Assembly: GCA_024226535.1 (NCBI GenBank)
Contig: JAAELP010000400.1
Coordinates: forward strand, 1 to 64,000
Source of the DNA: Planctomycetota bacterium
GTDB lineage: Bacteria > Planctomycetota > Phycisphaerae > Phycisphaerales > SM1A02
Direction: 5' to 3'
DNA: 64,000 bases
A model generated the notes under the pieces. The model was not told the origin of the DNA. It did no database searches and worked only from the letters and a program-made list of their open reading frames with translations. The first letter of the stretch is position 1; each line of letters starts with the position of its first letter. A program made the position numbers and the translations under genes. Of the stretch, positions 32,472 through 41,489 are shown piece by piece.

Positions 32472-33785
32472 ATGGCCGAACAACTCCTCATTCACGGCGG
32501 CCGCGTCATCGACCCCGCGAGCGGGCTCGACGCGACCGGCGACGTGCTGATCGTCGACGGAGCGATCGAGACCGTCTCGACGAAGCCCGGCGCGGTGACG
32601 CCCGGCCCCGACGCGACACGCATCGACGCCGAGGGCTGCATCGTCGCCCCCGGTCTCATCGACGTGCACGTGCACTTCCGCGAGCCGGGCGACGTCCACG
32701 AGGAGACGATCGCCACCGGCTCGGCCGCCGCGGTGGCCGGCGGGTTCACGACCGTCTGCTGCATGCCGAACACCACGCCGCCGCTGGACGGCCCGGAGAT
32801 GATCGAACTGGTCGCGCAGCGCGGGGCCGAGGCGGGCGGGGCTCACGTGCTCGCCGTCGGCTGCGCGACCGTCGGGCGAGCGGGCGAGACGGTCGCCGAC
32901 ATCGCGGCGATGGCCCGGGCGGGGGCCGCGGCATTCTCGGACGACGGCGATTGCGTGGCGTCGGCGGGCGTCATGGACGAGGTGCTCCGCGCGGTCCGGG
33001 CGGTCGACGGCTGCTTCATGCAGCACTGCCAGGAGCCGACGCTCACGCGCGGCGCGGTCATGAACGCCGGCCCGCTCGCCGAGCGGCTCGGCGTGACCGG
33101 GTGGCCTGCCGTCGCCGAGGAGCTGATCATCGAACGTGACGCCCGAATCAATCGGTCGATCGGGGCCCGCTACCACGCCCAGCACGTCTCCAGCGGCGAG
33201 TCGGCGGCGATCATCCGACGCGCCCGGGCCGAGGGTCAGCCGGTCTCCGGCGAGGTGAGCCCCCACCACCTGCTGCTCACCGAAGACGCGATCACCGAGT
33301 ACGGCACGGCGGCGAAGATGAACCCGCCCCTCCGAACGGCCCGCGACGTGACCTTGCTCAAGGAGGCCGTGGCCGACGGCACCATCACCGTCCTCGCCAC
33401 CGACCACGCCCCCCACCCGGCGGCCTCCAAGGCCCTGGACCTGGACCGGGCGTCCTTCGGCATCGTGGGCGTGGAGTGTGCCCTGGCGTTGTACGCGAGG
33501 GCCCTCATCGACGACGGGGTCGTCGGCTGGCCGGAGCTGCTCGCCATGATGACCATCCATCCCGCCGATCTGCTCGGGCCGGCGGGCGTCGGCCGCGGAC
33601 GGCTCCAGGCCGGGGCCCCGGGCGACGTGACGGTCATCGACCCGCGGCTGGAGTGGACGATCGATGCCGCCCAGTTCGTCTCCGCCGGCCGGAACTGCCC
33701 ATTCGACGGCTGCTCCGTCCGCGGTCGCGCGGTCGCCACGGTCGTGAGCGGCCAGGCCCGCCTCCTCCACCCCGCCCACGGATGA
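32472..33785 (+). CDS. pyrC: Dihydroorotase, class I (PyrC)
   Basis: 437 residues. It catalyses the third step of pyrimidine synthesis, cyclising carbamoyl-aspartate. Metal-site residues are visible: LIDVHVHFREPG (His-x-His), FSDDGD (bridging Asp at the place of carboxylated Lys in other amidohydrolases), QHCQE, YHAQHVSS and the catalytic ATDHAPH. Substrate-binding NPPLRT is intact, so it is an active dihydroorotase and not a PyrX-type pseudoenzyme. It stands alone behind the terminator at 32385-32420, with no other pyrimidine gene nearby. Confidence 0.92.
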   Translation: MAEQLLIHGGRVIDPASGLDATGDVLIVDGAIETVSTKPGAVTPGPDATRIDAEGCIVAPGLIDVHVHFREPGDVHEETIATGSAAAVAGGFTTVCCMPNTTPPLDGPEMIELVAQRGAEAGGAHVLAVGCATVGRAGETVADIAAMARAGAAAFSDDGDCVASAGVMDEVLRAVRAVDGCFMQHCQEPTLTRGAVMNAGPLAERLGVTGWPAVAEELIIERDARINRSIGARYHAQHVSSGESAAIIRRARAEGQPVSGEVSPHHLLLTEDAITEYGTAAKMNPPLRTARDVTLLKEAVADGTITVLATDHAPHPAASKALDLDRASFGIVGVECALALYARALIDDGVVGWPELLAMMTIHPADLLGPAGVGRGRLQAGAPGDVTVIDPRLEWTIDAAQFVSAGRNCPFDGCSVRGRAVATVVSGQARLLHPAHG

Positions 33786-33789
33786 CCGG

Positions 33790-33818
33790 TTGCTCCGGCC
33801 GGGGGGTCACTCTAAGAT
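33790..33818 (+). promoter_or_regulatory. Candidate promoter of rpsB-tsf
   Basis: TTGCTC, 17-nt spacer, TAAGAT, starting right after the pyrC stop. It leaves a leader of about 200 nt before rpsB, long enough for a translational-control structure such as the S2 leader of other bacteria; I could not identify a specific fold. Confidence 0.4.
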
Positions 33819-34028
33819 GCTCGCTTCCCTTCCTCGCCGCCGAGGAGGGGCCGGTGTCGCACGGTGACGTGGGGTGCGGCTCCGGATGACCCCAGCTCAA
33901 GAACGGTCGCGGCCGCTCCGAAGAAGGGCCGAGACCGACTGAAGCGCCCTCGGGTGGGACGAAGACCGGGCGGTCGATCCGCCTCCCCCGCCGTTCCGCC
34001 GGTGTCGCTGTAGAGAGGACCGATTCCG

Positions 34029-34883
34029 ATGTCCGATTCGCTCGTCAAGGATCTCATCCAGGCCGGAATTCACTTCGGTCAGCGCCGCAGCAACTGGAAC
34101 CCGAAGATGGGTCCCTACATCTTCGGCGAGCGCAACAAGATCCACATCATCGACATCCGCCAGACGATCAAGGGCCTTCTGCTGGCGAAGAAGTTCGTCC
34201 AGAACACGGTCGCCGAGGGCAAGGACATCTGCTTCGTGGGCACGAAGCGCCAAGCTCGCGGCTCCGTCGAGAAGTACGCCATCGACGTCGGCATGCCGTA
34301 CGTCATCGAGCGCTGGCTCGGCGGCACGCTCACGAACTTCCGCACGATCCGCGAACGACTCAAGAGGCTCGAGGAGCTCGAGAACCTCGTCGAGTCCGGC
34401 GAGATCGAGACGTACTCCAAGAAGATGACCTCGCAGCTCCTCCGCGAGAAGCGCAAGATCACGCGCAACCTCCAGGGCATCCGGACCATGAACCGCCTGC
34501 CCGGCGCGCTCTTCGTCGTCGACGTGCGTCGCGAGGTCAACGCCCTGCGTGAGGCCCGCAGCCTCGGCATCCCCACCATCTGCCTCGTCGACACCGACGG
34601 TGATCCGGACATGGTGGACATTCCGATCCCCGGCAACGACGACTCGATGCGCTCGATCGAGGTCGTGATCCGCGAGATCTGCGAGGCGGTGACCCAGGGC
34701 AAGGCGGGCCGATCCGCCTCCGAGAAGGGTGCGGAAACCGACGATTCGTCCTCGGCACAGCAGCGGCGGCGCTCGTCGCGCTCGCAGTTCCGCGCCGACG
34801 ACTCGTCGGTCAAGAAGGACGCGCCCGCCGAGGCGGCGACGGTGACCACGACGGCGAAGACGCCCGAGCCGGCGACCGAATGA
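34029..34883 (+). CDS. rpsB: 30S ribosomal protein S2
   Basis: 284 residues. The start follows GAGAGGA. Signature segments are DLIQAGIHFGQRRSNWNPKM, FVGTKRQARGSVEKYA, RWLGGTLTNFRTI and IPTICLVDTDGDPDMVDIPIPGNDDS. The core matches S2 (about 240 residues); about 50 extra residues at the C-terminus are Ser/Arg/Ala/Thr-rich and look disordered. S2 binds the small subunit near S1. The gene is followed by tsf, the usual order. Confidence 0.96.
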   Translation: MSDSLVKDLIQAGIHFGQRRSNWNPKMGPYIFGERNKIHIIDIRQTIKGLLLAKKFVQNTVAEGKDICFVGTKRQARGSVEKYAIDVGMPYVIERWLGGTLTNFRTIRERLKRLEELENLVESGEIETYSKKMTSQLLREKRKITRNLQGIRTMNRLPGALFVVDVRREVNALREARSLGIPTICLVDTDGDPDMVDIPIPGNDDSMRSIEVVIREICEAVTQGKAGRSASEKGAETDDSSSAQQRRRSSRSQFRADDSSVKKDAPAEAATVTTTAKTPEPATE

Positions 34884-35011
34884 ACTGAGCGGCCTCCTTT
34901 CCGCGAATCCGACTGCGGAGCGGGGCCCGATCGCACGATACAGACCGAAACGCACCCCCTCCGGACCGAGGCCGTGGAAGGCCCCCGGCGCGGGGCGACC
35001 AGCAGACAGGG

Positions 35012-35821
35012 ATGCAGATGGAGACCAAGGTGAGCTTCAGCGCCAGCGACGTGATGGCCCTCCGGCAGAAGACCGGCATGGGCATGATGGACTGCAAGAA
35101 GGCCCTGACCGAGAACAACGGCGACGCCGCCGCGGCCGAGGCGTGGCTCCGCGAGCGCGTCAAGGGCAAGATGGAGGAGCGCACCGAGCGCACGACCGGC
35201 GAGGGTCGCATCGGTATCGCGATCGACGGCAGCAACGGCGTCATCGTCGAGGTTCGCACCGAGACCGACTTCACGGCGAAGAACGAGGACTTCGTAGGCA
35301 TGGTCGCGGAGGTCGCCGGCATGGCCCTCGGCCAGCCCGCGGGCGACGTCGCCTGCACCGACGACATGTCCGGCCGGATCGACGACCTCCGCGTCACCAC
35401 CCGCGAGAACGTCAACTTCGCCCGCGGCACCAAGCTCGAGGGCGGCGTCTTCGGCCAGTACGTCCACCACGACGGCAAGCGCGCCTGCCTGCTCCAGGTC
35501 GACGGCGACGCCGACGGCGACCTGCTCAAGGGCGTCTGCCAGCACATCGTCTTCCACGATCCGCACGCGATCAGCGAGGCGGACGTCTCGGCCGAGACGC
35601 TCGACCAGATCCGCAGCGAGGCGATCGCCGAGGCGAAGGAGTCCGGCAAGAACGACGAGATCGCGCAGAAGATCGCCGAGGGCAAGGTCCGCAAGTTTCT
35701 CCAGGAGAACACGCTCCTGCACCAGAAGTACGTCCTCGACGAGACGAAGACGGTGAAGGAGATGCTCCCGGCCGGCGCGACCATCCGAACGTTCATTCGC
35801 TACACCCTCGGCTCCGATTGA
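35012..35821 (+). CDS. tsf: Elongation factor Ts
   Basis: 269 residues (start 35012 or the ATG two codons later). The N-terminal UBA-like domain reads VMALRQKTGMGMMDCKKALTENNGDAAAAEAWLRE; the core has the EF-Tu-contacting TETDF motif (ETDFTAKNEDF), and the C-terminus EGKVRKFLQENTLLHQKYVLDE. EF-Ts exchanges GDP for GTP on EF-Tu during translation. It is 128 nt downstream of rpsB. The following TPR-sulfotransferase gene starts only 22 nt later and may be read through from the rpsB promoter. Confidence 0.96.
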   Translation: MQMETKVSFSASDVMALRQKTGMGMMDCKKALTENNGDAAAAEAWLRERVKGKMEERTERTTGEGRIGIAIDGSNGVIVEVRTETDFTAKNEDFVGMVAEVAGMALGQPAGDVACTDDMSGRIDDLRVTTRENVNFARGTKLEGGVFGQYVHHDGKRACLLQVDGDADGDLLKGVCQHIVFHDPHAISEADVSAETLDQIRSEAIAEAKESGKNDEIAQKIAEGKVRKFLQENTLLHQKYVLDETKTVKEMLPAGATIRTFIRYTLGSD

Positions 35822-35843
35822 CGAGGAGGCCGAGCGCGACGCG

Positions 35844-37313
35844 ATGGCCAGGGTCCGCATTCCCACCGCACGCCTGGCGCTCACGCTGCTCGAGAGCGGG
35901 CGTCACCGTGAGGCCGAGACGGTCTGCCGTCAGGTACTCAAGGCCCAGCGCCGCAACTTCGGCGCCCTCCACGTCCTGGGCGTCACGCTCGGCCAGCAGA
36001 ACCGATTCGAGGAAGCGAAGAGCTGCTTCGAGCGCGCCCTGAAGGTCCAGCCCGGGGCGGCGGTCATCCACTGCGGCCTCGGCAAGCTCTACTCGATGCA
36101 GGGAATGTTCGACGAGGCGCTCGCCTGGTACGAGCGCGGGCTCGACGCTCAGCCGGGCTCGCTGCTCGCACTCGCGGGCAAGGCCGAGACGTTGACGCGG
36201 CGTGGCGATTACGACCTGGCGAGCGAGGTGCTCCGCCCCGTGCTCGCCTCGGGCGTGGCGGACGGCGAGGTGGTGAACATCCACGCCGAGACGCTCCGGA
36301 ACGCGGGCCGTCACGAGGAAGCGATCACGGTCATCGAGCGCGCCCTCGCCGCCCCGGGCGCGGCCGCCGTGACCCAACGCAAGCTCGCGTTCGCGCTGGG
36401 CAACTCATACACGAAGACCAAGGACTACGAACGCGCGTTCAACGCCTACCGGCGCGCCAACGAACTGTGCGTGCAGCCGTTCGACCTCGTCAGGCGACGA
36501 CGGTCGCTCGACCGCCTCGTCGAGCGCTTCCAGCCCGATGCCATCGCGGAGCGCCCGCGATCGACGAACGATTCGGAGCTGCCGGTGTTCATCGTCGGCA
36601 TGCCGCGCTCCGGCTCGACGCTCACCGAGCAGATCATCGCGGCGCATCCCCGGGCCTTCGGCGCCGGGGAGATCTTGGAGCTCCCCCAGCTCATGCGCGA
36701 GATCCACACCGTGCTCGGACGTCCCACGCGCTACCCCATCGTCGTCGACGATGTCACCGTCGAGGAGCTGGATCGCCTCGCCGACCAACTCATCGGGCGC
36801 TACCAGCCGTACGACCCCGGCGCCCTGCGCATCGTGGACAAGCACCTCGAGAACTACGTCTTCCTCGGCCTGCTCGCGATGATGGTCCCGCGAGCCCGCG
36901 TGATCCACTGCAAGCGCGATCCGATGTCGATCTGCTTCTCGATGTACACGATGCCGCTCTCGCCGCTCTCGCATCCGTACTCGACGGATCTCCGCAACCT
37001 CGGCCACTTCTACCGAGAGTACGAGCGCATGATGGACCACTGGCGCACGGTGATCGACATGCCGTTCCTCGAGGTGCAGTACGAGGAGCTCGTGGCCGAC
37101 CAGGAGACGTGGAGCCGCCGGCTGATCGATTTCTGCGGCCTCGAGTGGGACGACGCCTGCCTGCGCTTCCACGAGACGGGGCGCGATGTGGCAACGGCGA
37201 GCTACGACCAGGTGCGCAAACCGATGTACGAGACCGCCCTGAAACGCTACGAAGCGTTCGACGCGCACCTCGGGCCGCTCAAGGAAGCGCTTGGCATCGA
37301 CGGGTCGTCGTGA
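35844..37313 (+). CDS. TPR-sulfotransferase, copy 1 of 3
   Basis: 489 residues. Tetratricopeptide helices occupy about 1-200 (GRHREAETVCRQVLKAQRRNFGALHVLGV, FEEAKSCFERALKVQPGAAVIHCGLGKLY). A sulfotransferase domain begins at VFIVGMPRSGSTLTEQII (about 248, the 5'-phosphosulfate loop for PAPS) and includes RVIHCKRDPMSICFSMY (about 352, the 3'-phosphate site). The conserved end reads FCGLEWDDACLRFHETGR. It would move sulfate from PAPS to an unknown acceptor. No signal peptide, so cytoplasmic. It overlaps copy 2 as GTGA. Confidence 0.85.
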   Translation: MARVRIPTARLALTLLESGRHREAETVCRQVLKAQRRNFGALHVLGVTLGQQNRFEEAKSCFERALKVQPGAAVIHCGLGKLYSMQGMFDEALAWYERGLDAQPGSLLALAGKAETLTRRGDYDLASEVLRPVLASGVADGEVVNIHAETLRNAGRHEEAITVIERALAAPGAAAVTQRKLAFALGNSYTKTKDYERAFNAYRRANELCVQPFDLVRRRRSLDRLVERFQPDAIAERPRSTNDSELPVFIVGMPRSGSTLTEQIIAAHPRAFGAGEILELPQLMREIHTVLGRPTRYPIVVDDVTVEELDRLADQLIGRYQPYDPGALRIVDKHLENYVFLGLLAMMVPRARVIHCKRDPMSICFSMYTMPLSPLSHPYSTDLRNLGHFYREYERMMDHWRTVIDMPFLEVQYEELVADQETWSRRLIDFCGLEWDDACLRFHETGRDVATASYDQVRKPMYETALKRYEAFDAHLGPLKEALGIDGSS

Positions 37314-38779
37314 AGAAGCAACCTCCCATCCCCACGGTCGAACTGGCGGCCCGGCTGCTCCGCGGCGGCCGTATCGACGAGGCGGCGGAGATGTGTCGCA
37401 AGATCCTGAAGCGCCGGCGCGAGGCGGGCGCGCACCGGATCCTCGGGTGGATCGCGGCCACGCGAGGTCGCATCGACGAGGCGGTTCAGCATTACGAGAA
37501 GGCGATCAAGCTGCGTCCGGACGTCGCGGACTACCGATATGCGCTGGCCAAGGTCTACACGCAGGACGGTCGGTTCGACGACGCGATCGCCGTCTACGAC
37601 CGCGTGCTCGCCCGCGATCCCGCGCACGCCGGTTCGCTCGCGGGCAAAGCGGAGGTCCTCGATCGGCTCGGTGATCGGGATGCGGCCCGGGCGGTGCTGG
37701 AGCCGCTCGTGGGGCGCGGAGCCGAGGACGCGGAGATGGCCGCCATCTACGCGCGGCTGCTGCGTCTCGCCGGCGACCCCGCGGCATCCGCCGACCTCGT
37801 CCAGCGCCACCTCGACGATCCGCGCACGCCGGGGCCCGAGCGGCGCCTGCTCCTCTTCGAGTTGGGCGACGCCTGCACGAAGCTGAAGGAGCACGATCGG
37901 TCCTTTGCCGCCTACCGCCGCGCGAACGAATCGCTCACGCACCCCTTCGACATCACGTCCCGGCAGCGGCTGTTCGACCGGATCATCGACGTCTTCAGCG
38001 CCAAGCGCGTCGCGGCCCGGCCACGCTCCACGATCGACTCAGAGCTGCCGGTCTTCATCGTGGGCATGCCGCGAAGCGGCTCCACGCTCGTCGAGCAGAT
38101 CATCGCCGCCCACCCCCGCGCGTACGGCGCCGGAGAGATCAACGATCTCAGCCGGGCCATTCGCCGGATCCCCGAGGAGATCCGCTCGAAGCGCGCCTTC
38201 CCGGAGTTCGCCGACGATCTCGATCGCGCGATGCTCGACCGGATCGGGCACCGGTTCCTCGGACGGCTCCGGCAGTTCGACCGGACCGCGGATCGCATTG
38301 CCGACAAGCACCTCGAGAACTACGTGCAGCTCGGCCTCATCGCGATGCTGTTTCCGAAGGCCCGTGTCGTGCACTGCCGTCGGGACCCGATGTCGGTCTG
38401 CTTCTCGATCTACACGCTTCCGCTCTCGCCCCCCGGCCACCCGTACTCCACGGACCTGCGCAACCTGGGGCTCCAGTACCGGGAGTACGATCGTCTCATG
38501 GATCACTGGCGCGAGACGCTGAACATCCCGATGCTCGAGATCCAGTACGAGGAGTTGGTCGCCGACCAGGAGTCGTGGAGCCGAACGCTCATCGACTTCT
38601 GTGGCCTGGAGTGGGACGACGCGTGCCTGCGCTTCCACGCGAGCGGACGCGGCGTGGCGACCGCGAGCTTCGACCAGGTCCGCCAGCCGATCTACCGATC
38701 GGCGCTCAAGCGCTACGAGCCGTTCGACGGGCACCTCGGCCCGCTCAAGGACGCCCTGGGCATCGACGGCGCTTCGTAG
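37310..38779 (+). CDS. TPR-sulfotransferase, copy 2 of 3
   Basis: 489 residues from GTG 37310, overlapping the copy 1 stop. The layout is the same: TPR helices (IDEAAEMCRKILKRRREAGAHRILGWIAA; IDEAVQHYEKAIKLRPDVADYRYALAKVY), the PAPS loop VFIVGMPRSGSTLVEQIIAAHPRAYGAGE, and the 3'-phosphate site RVVHCRRDPMSVCFSIYTLPLSPPGHPYSTDLRNLG. Identity with copy 1 is high in the sulfotransferase half and lower in the TPR half. All motif residues are kept, so all three copies should be active. Different TPR halves may select different partners. Confidence 0.85.
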   Translation: MKKQPPIPTVELAARLLRGGRIDEAAEMCRKILKRRREAGAHRILGWIAATRGRIDEAVQHYEKAIKLRPDVADYRYALAKVYTQDGRFDDAIAVYDRVLARDPAHAGSLAGKAEVLDRLGDRDAARAVLEPLVGRGAEDAEMAAIYARLLRLAGDPAASADLVQRHLDDPRTPGPERRLLLFELGDACTKLKEHDRSFAAYRRANESLTHPFDITSRQRLFDRIIDVFSAKRVAARPRSTIDSELPVFIVGMPRSGSTLVEQIIAAHPRAYGAGEINDLSRAIRRIPEEIRSKRAFPEFADDLDRAMLDRIGHRFLGRLRQFDRTADRIADKHLENYVQLGLIAMLFPKARVVHCRRDPMSVCFSIYTLPLSPPGHPYSTDLRNLGLQYREYDRLMDHWRETLNIPMLEIQYEELVADQESWSRTLIDFCGLEWDDACLRFHASGRGVATASFDQVRQPIYRSALKRYEPFDGHLGPLKDALGIDGAS

Positions 38780-38787
38780 GGTTCCCG

Positions 38788-40257
38788 ATGGCGAAGCCGA
38801 GACGCACCCAACCCACGATCAACTCCGCGGCGGAGCTGCTCCGCGCCGGGATGCTGGAGGATGCCGAACGCGAGTGCCGCACGCTCCTCAAGCGTCAGCG
38901 TGATCCACTCGTGTACCGGCTCCTCGCCAAGATCGCCAAACTCCAGGGACGCCTGGACGACGCGATCGCGTACTTTCGCAAGGCGATCGACCTGAAGCCG
39001 GACGATCCGGACTTCCGCTTCGGCCTCGGCAAGGTGTACAACTTGCAGGGCCGGTTCGAGGACGCGATCGCGGAGTACGACCGGGCGCTGGAGCACGCCG
39101 CCGAGCACGCGGGCTCGCTCTCGGGCAAGGCGGAGTCGCTCATCCGCCTCGGACGCTTCGACGATGCACGGGCGCTGCTCGAACCGATCATCCGGCGCGA
39201 GGCGGACAACGGGGAGATCGCGGCCACCTACGCGCTCCTGCTCCAGGATACCGGCGAGCATCGCGAGGCCGTCACGCTGATCGAACGCCACCTGGCGGAT
39301 TCGTCCACGCCGGCGGGCGCACGGCGACGTCTCTTCTTCGAGCTGGGGCGATCGTACGGCAAGCTCGGCGACCTCGAGGCTTCGTTCGATGCCTTTCGCC
39401 GGGCGAACGAGATCGAGATGCAGCCGTTCGAGATCATCGATGTCGTGCGTCTGTTCGATCGCATCATGCACGTGTTCTCGGCGGAGCGCGTCGCGCGGCG
39501 ACCGCGCTCGTCCGTGCGCTCCAAGCTGCCTGTGTTCATCGTGGGCATGCCCCGGTCGGGCTCGACGCTCGTGGAGCAGATCCTCGATGCGCACCCCGCC
39601 GTGCACGGCGCCGGCGAGGTGGACGACTTCTACTCGCTCATCCACGAGGCCCCGCGCGAAGTGCGCTCCCGGCGCCTGTTTCCGGAGATCGCCGACGAAC
39701 TGGACCGGACCACGCTCGATCGCCTTGCCCGACGGCACCTCGCGCGGCTGAAGCAGCGCGACGCATCCGCCCAGCGCATCGTCGACAAGCACCTGTTCAA
39801 CTTCCAGACCCTCGGTTTCATCGAGATGCTCCACCCCGAGGCGCGCATCATTCACTGCCGCCGCGACCCCCTGTCGGTCTGCTTCTCGATCTACACCCTC
39901 GCCATGCTCCCGACGGCCATGCCGTTCTCCACGAACCTGCGGCATCTCGGCCAGTACTACCGTCAGTACGAACGCCTGATGCGGCACTGGCGCGAGACGC
40001 TGAGGGCGCCGATGCTCGAGGTCCCCTACGAAGAGGTCGTCGCCGATCAGGAGACGTGGAGCCGGACGATCGTCGAGTTCTGCGACCTGCCGTGGGACGA
40101 CGCCTGCCTGCGCTTCCACGAGAGCGGGCGCAAGGTCGCGACCGCGAGCTTCGACCAGGTGCGTCGGCCGATCTACAAGACGGCGCTCAAGCGGTACGCG
40201 GGGTACGAACCGTTCCTCGAGCCGCTGACGGAGGCGCTGGGGATGACCAAGGAGTAG
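38788..40257 (+). CDS. TPR-sulfotransferase, copy 3 of 3
   Basis: 489 residues from ATG 38788, 8 nt after copy 2. TPR units include LDDAIAYFRKAIDLKPDDPDFRFGLGKVYNLQGRFEDAIAEYDRALEH. The PAPS loop is VFIVGMPRSGSTLVEQILDAHPAVHGAGE (about 249), and the 3' site RIIHCRRDPLSVCFSIYTLAMLPTAMPFSTNLRHLG. It is the most diverged copy: the loop after the 3' site differs (AMLPTAMPFSTN versus PLSP.(S/G)HPYSTD), which hints at a different acceptor. It ends 6 nt before the convergent methyltransferase gene. Confidence 0.85.
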   Translation: MAKPRRTQPTINSAAELLRAGMLEDAERECRTLLKRQRDPLVYRLLAKIAKLQGRLDDAIAYFRKAIDLKPDDPDFRFGLGKVYNLQGRFEDAIAEYDRALEHAAEHAGSLSGKAESLIRLGRFDDARALLEPIIRREADNGEIAATYALLLQDTGEHREAVTLIERHLADSSTPAGARRRLFFELGRSYGKLGDLEASFDAFRRANEIEMQPFEIIDVVRLFDRIMHVFSAERVARRPRSSVRSKLPVFIVGMPRSGSTLVEQILDAHPAVHGAGEVDDFYSLIHEAPREVRSRRLFPEIADELDRTTLDRLARRHLARLKQRDASAQRIVDKHLFNFQTLGFIEMLHPEARIIHCRRDPLSVCFSIYTLAMLPTAMPFSTNLRHLGQYYRQYERLMRHWRETLRAPMLEVPYEEVVADQETWSRTIVEFCDLPWDDACLRFHESGRKVATASFDQVRRPIYKTALKRYAGYEPFLEPLTEALGMTKE

Positions 40258-40263
40258 CGCCGG

Positions 40264-40929
40264 TCATCCGGCGCGCATGCGCCGACCGATCAACACACCG
40301 CTGCGAATCGGCACCGCCACCGCCTCGAAGTCCGGGTCCTCCGCGACCGTGCGGTTGAACCGGTCCACCGCGTTGCGGGTGGGATCCGCCTCGTCGCCGA
40401 TCCACCACCCGGAGCCGTAGACGTTGTCCGCGAGAACGAGCCCGCCGTCGGCGATGAGCGGGCGAACGTGCGTCCAGTACTCCGGGTACTCCGTCTTGAT
40501 CGCGTCGAGGAAGACGACGTCGACCGAGCCCGGGCCCAGTTCGCGCGCCAGGTCCGGGAGCACGTCGAGCCCGGCGCCGAGACGAAGCTCGACGCGATCG
40601 GCCACGCCGGCCCGCACGAACTGCCGCTCGGCGAACTCGGCATGCTTCGGTTCCGGCTCGATCGTGATGAGCCGCCCGCCCGGCGCGAGCCCCCGCGCGA
40701 TCCAGATGCCCGAGTACCCGCCCAGCGTCCCGAGCTCGATCGCCAGGCGACCGCGGGTCGACGCGCAGAGGATCATCAGCAGGCGACCGACCTCGGGATC
40801 GACCGCGATGTCCGGCAGCCCCTCGGCGATCGACGCATCGCGCAACGCCGCAAGGTGATCGTCCTGGGCGCCGAAGACCGAGCGCGCGTAGTCGGTGAGA
40901 TACGCCCAGTGATCGGGCGTCATCTTCAT
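40264..40929 (-). CDS. Class I SAM-dependent O-methyltransferase (methyltransferase 3 family-like)
   Basis: 221 residues from ATG 40929, overlapping the upstream membrane-protein stop (ATGA). SAM-binding motifs are AIELGTLGGYSGIWIARGL (motif I), RLITIEPEPKHAEFAERQF, and the family's VVFLDAIKTEYPEYW followed by GGLVLADNV, which resemble catechol/caffeoyl-CoA O-methyltransferases where the Asp and Asn residues bind a metal. A small hydroxylated acceptor is likely; which one is unknown. It faces the sulfotransferase genes tail to tail. Confidence 0.8.
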   Translation of the reverse strand: MKMTPDHWAYLTDYARSVFGAQDDHLAALRDASIAEGLPDIAVDPEVGRLLMILCASTRGRLAIELGTLGGYSGIWIARGLAPGGRLITIEPEPKHAEFAERQFVRAGVADRVELRLGAGLDVLPDLARELGPGSVDVVFLDAIKTEYPEYWTHVRPLIADGGLVLADNVYGSGWWIGDEADPTRNAVDRFNRTVAEDPDFEAVAVPIRSGVLIGRRMRAG

Positions 40930-41399
40930 GAGTCGCCGCCGGAGCCGCCCGCCTCGGGACGACCGCACAGGCTCCCGCCGATGAGCACGCCGACGCAGCC
41001 GACGACGGGCACCACCCAGTTGTGCCAGGTCGGGGCGCGCGGCAACACGACCGGCTCGTCCCCCGCCTCGACCCTGGCCATCTCGTCCGCCGCCAGGCGC
41101 TCGCTCCTCGCCGGCTCCGTGACGGCGTGCACGAGCCCCAGCACCAGCACGAGCACCGCGAGCACGGGCACCGCGCGGCGCGCGGGTCCGGCGATCAACG
41201 CGGCGACGAAGCCGCCGATGACCGCGCTCACGAGACCCAGGCCCTGCGCGATCAACGTCCCCGCCAAGGGCACCACCTCGGAGCCCTCCTCCGGCGCGAA
41301 GAACCCCCCGAGTGCGATCCGGGCCACGAGCAGCCCGAACAGAAGACAGAGCACGATGAGTACGAGACCGACGATGACGGCGAGGAATCCGCGGATCAT
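40926..41399 (-). CDS. Four-helix membrane protein, unknown
   Basis: 157 residues. The start has GGAG 6 nt upstream. Hydrophobic segments lie at about 2-27, 47-69, 75-95 and 128-145; a short acidic, soluble stretch connects the last two. I see no known family motif. It overlaps the methyltransferase gene by 4 nt, so the two are expressed together. Confidence 0.6.
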   Translation of the reverse strand: MIRGFLAVIVGLVLIVLCLLFGLLVARIALGGFFAPEEGSEVVPLAGTLIAQGLGLVSAVIGGFVAALIAGPARRAVPVLAVLVLVLGLVHAVTEPARSERLAADEMARVEAGDEPVVLPRAPTWHNWVVPVVGCVGVLIGGSLCGRPEAGGSGGDS

Positions 41400-41489
41400 G
41401 GTGGGCTCCTTTCCTTCGCCCCAGAGGCGCGCAGTGTATCCGGAACCCCGACACGGGGGCCCCCGGGCGGCCTCGTCTCGCTGCGCGGG

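Noticed and set aside
32430-33139. Additional plus-strand gene in a different frame at the start of pyrC
   Set aside because: An Arg-rich shadow frame of pyrC; the pyrC frame has all dihydroorotase motifs.
35844-40257. The three sulfotransferases as one gene broken by frameshifts
   Set aside because: Each copy has its own start, complete TPR and sulfotransferase domains, and the same 489-residue length.
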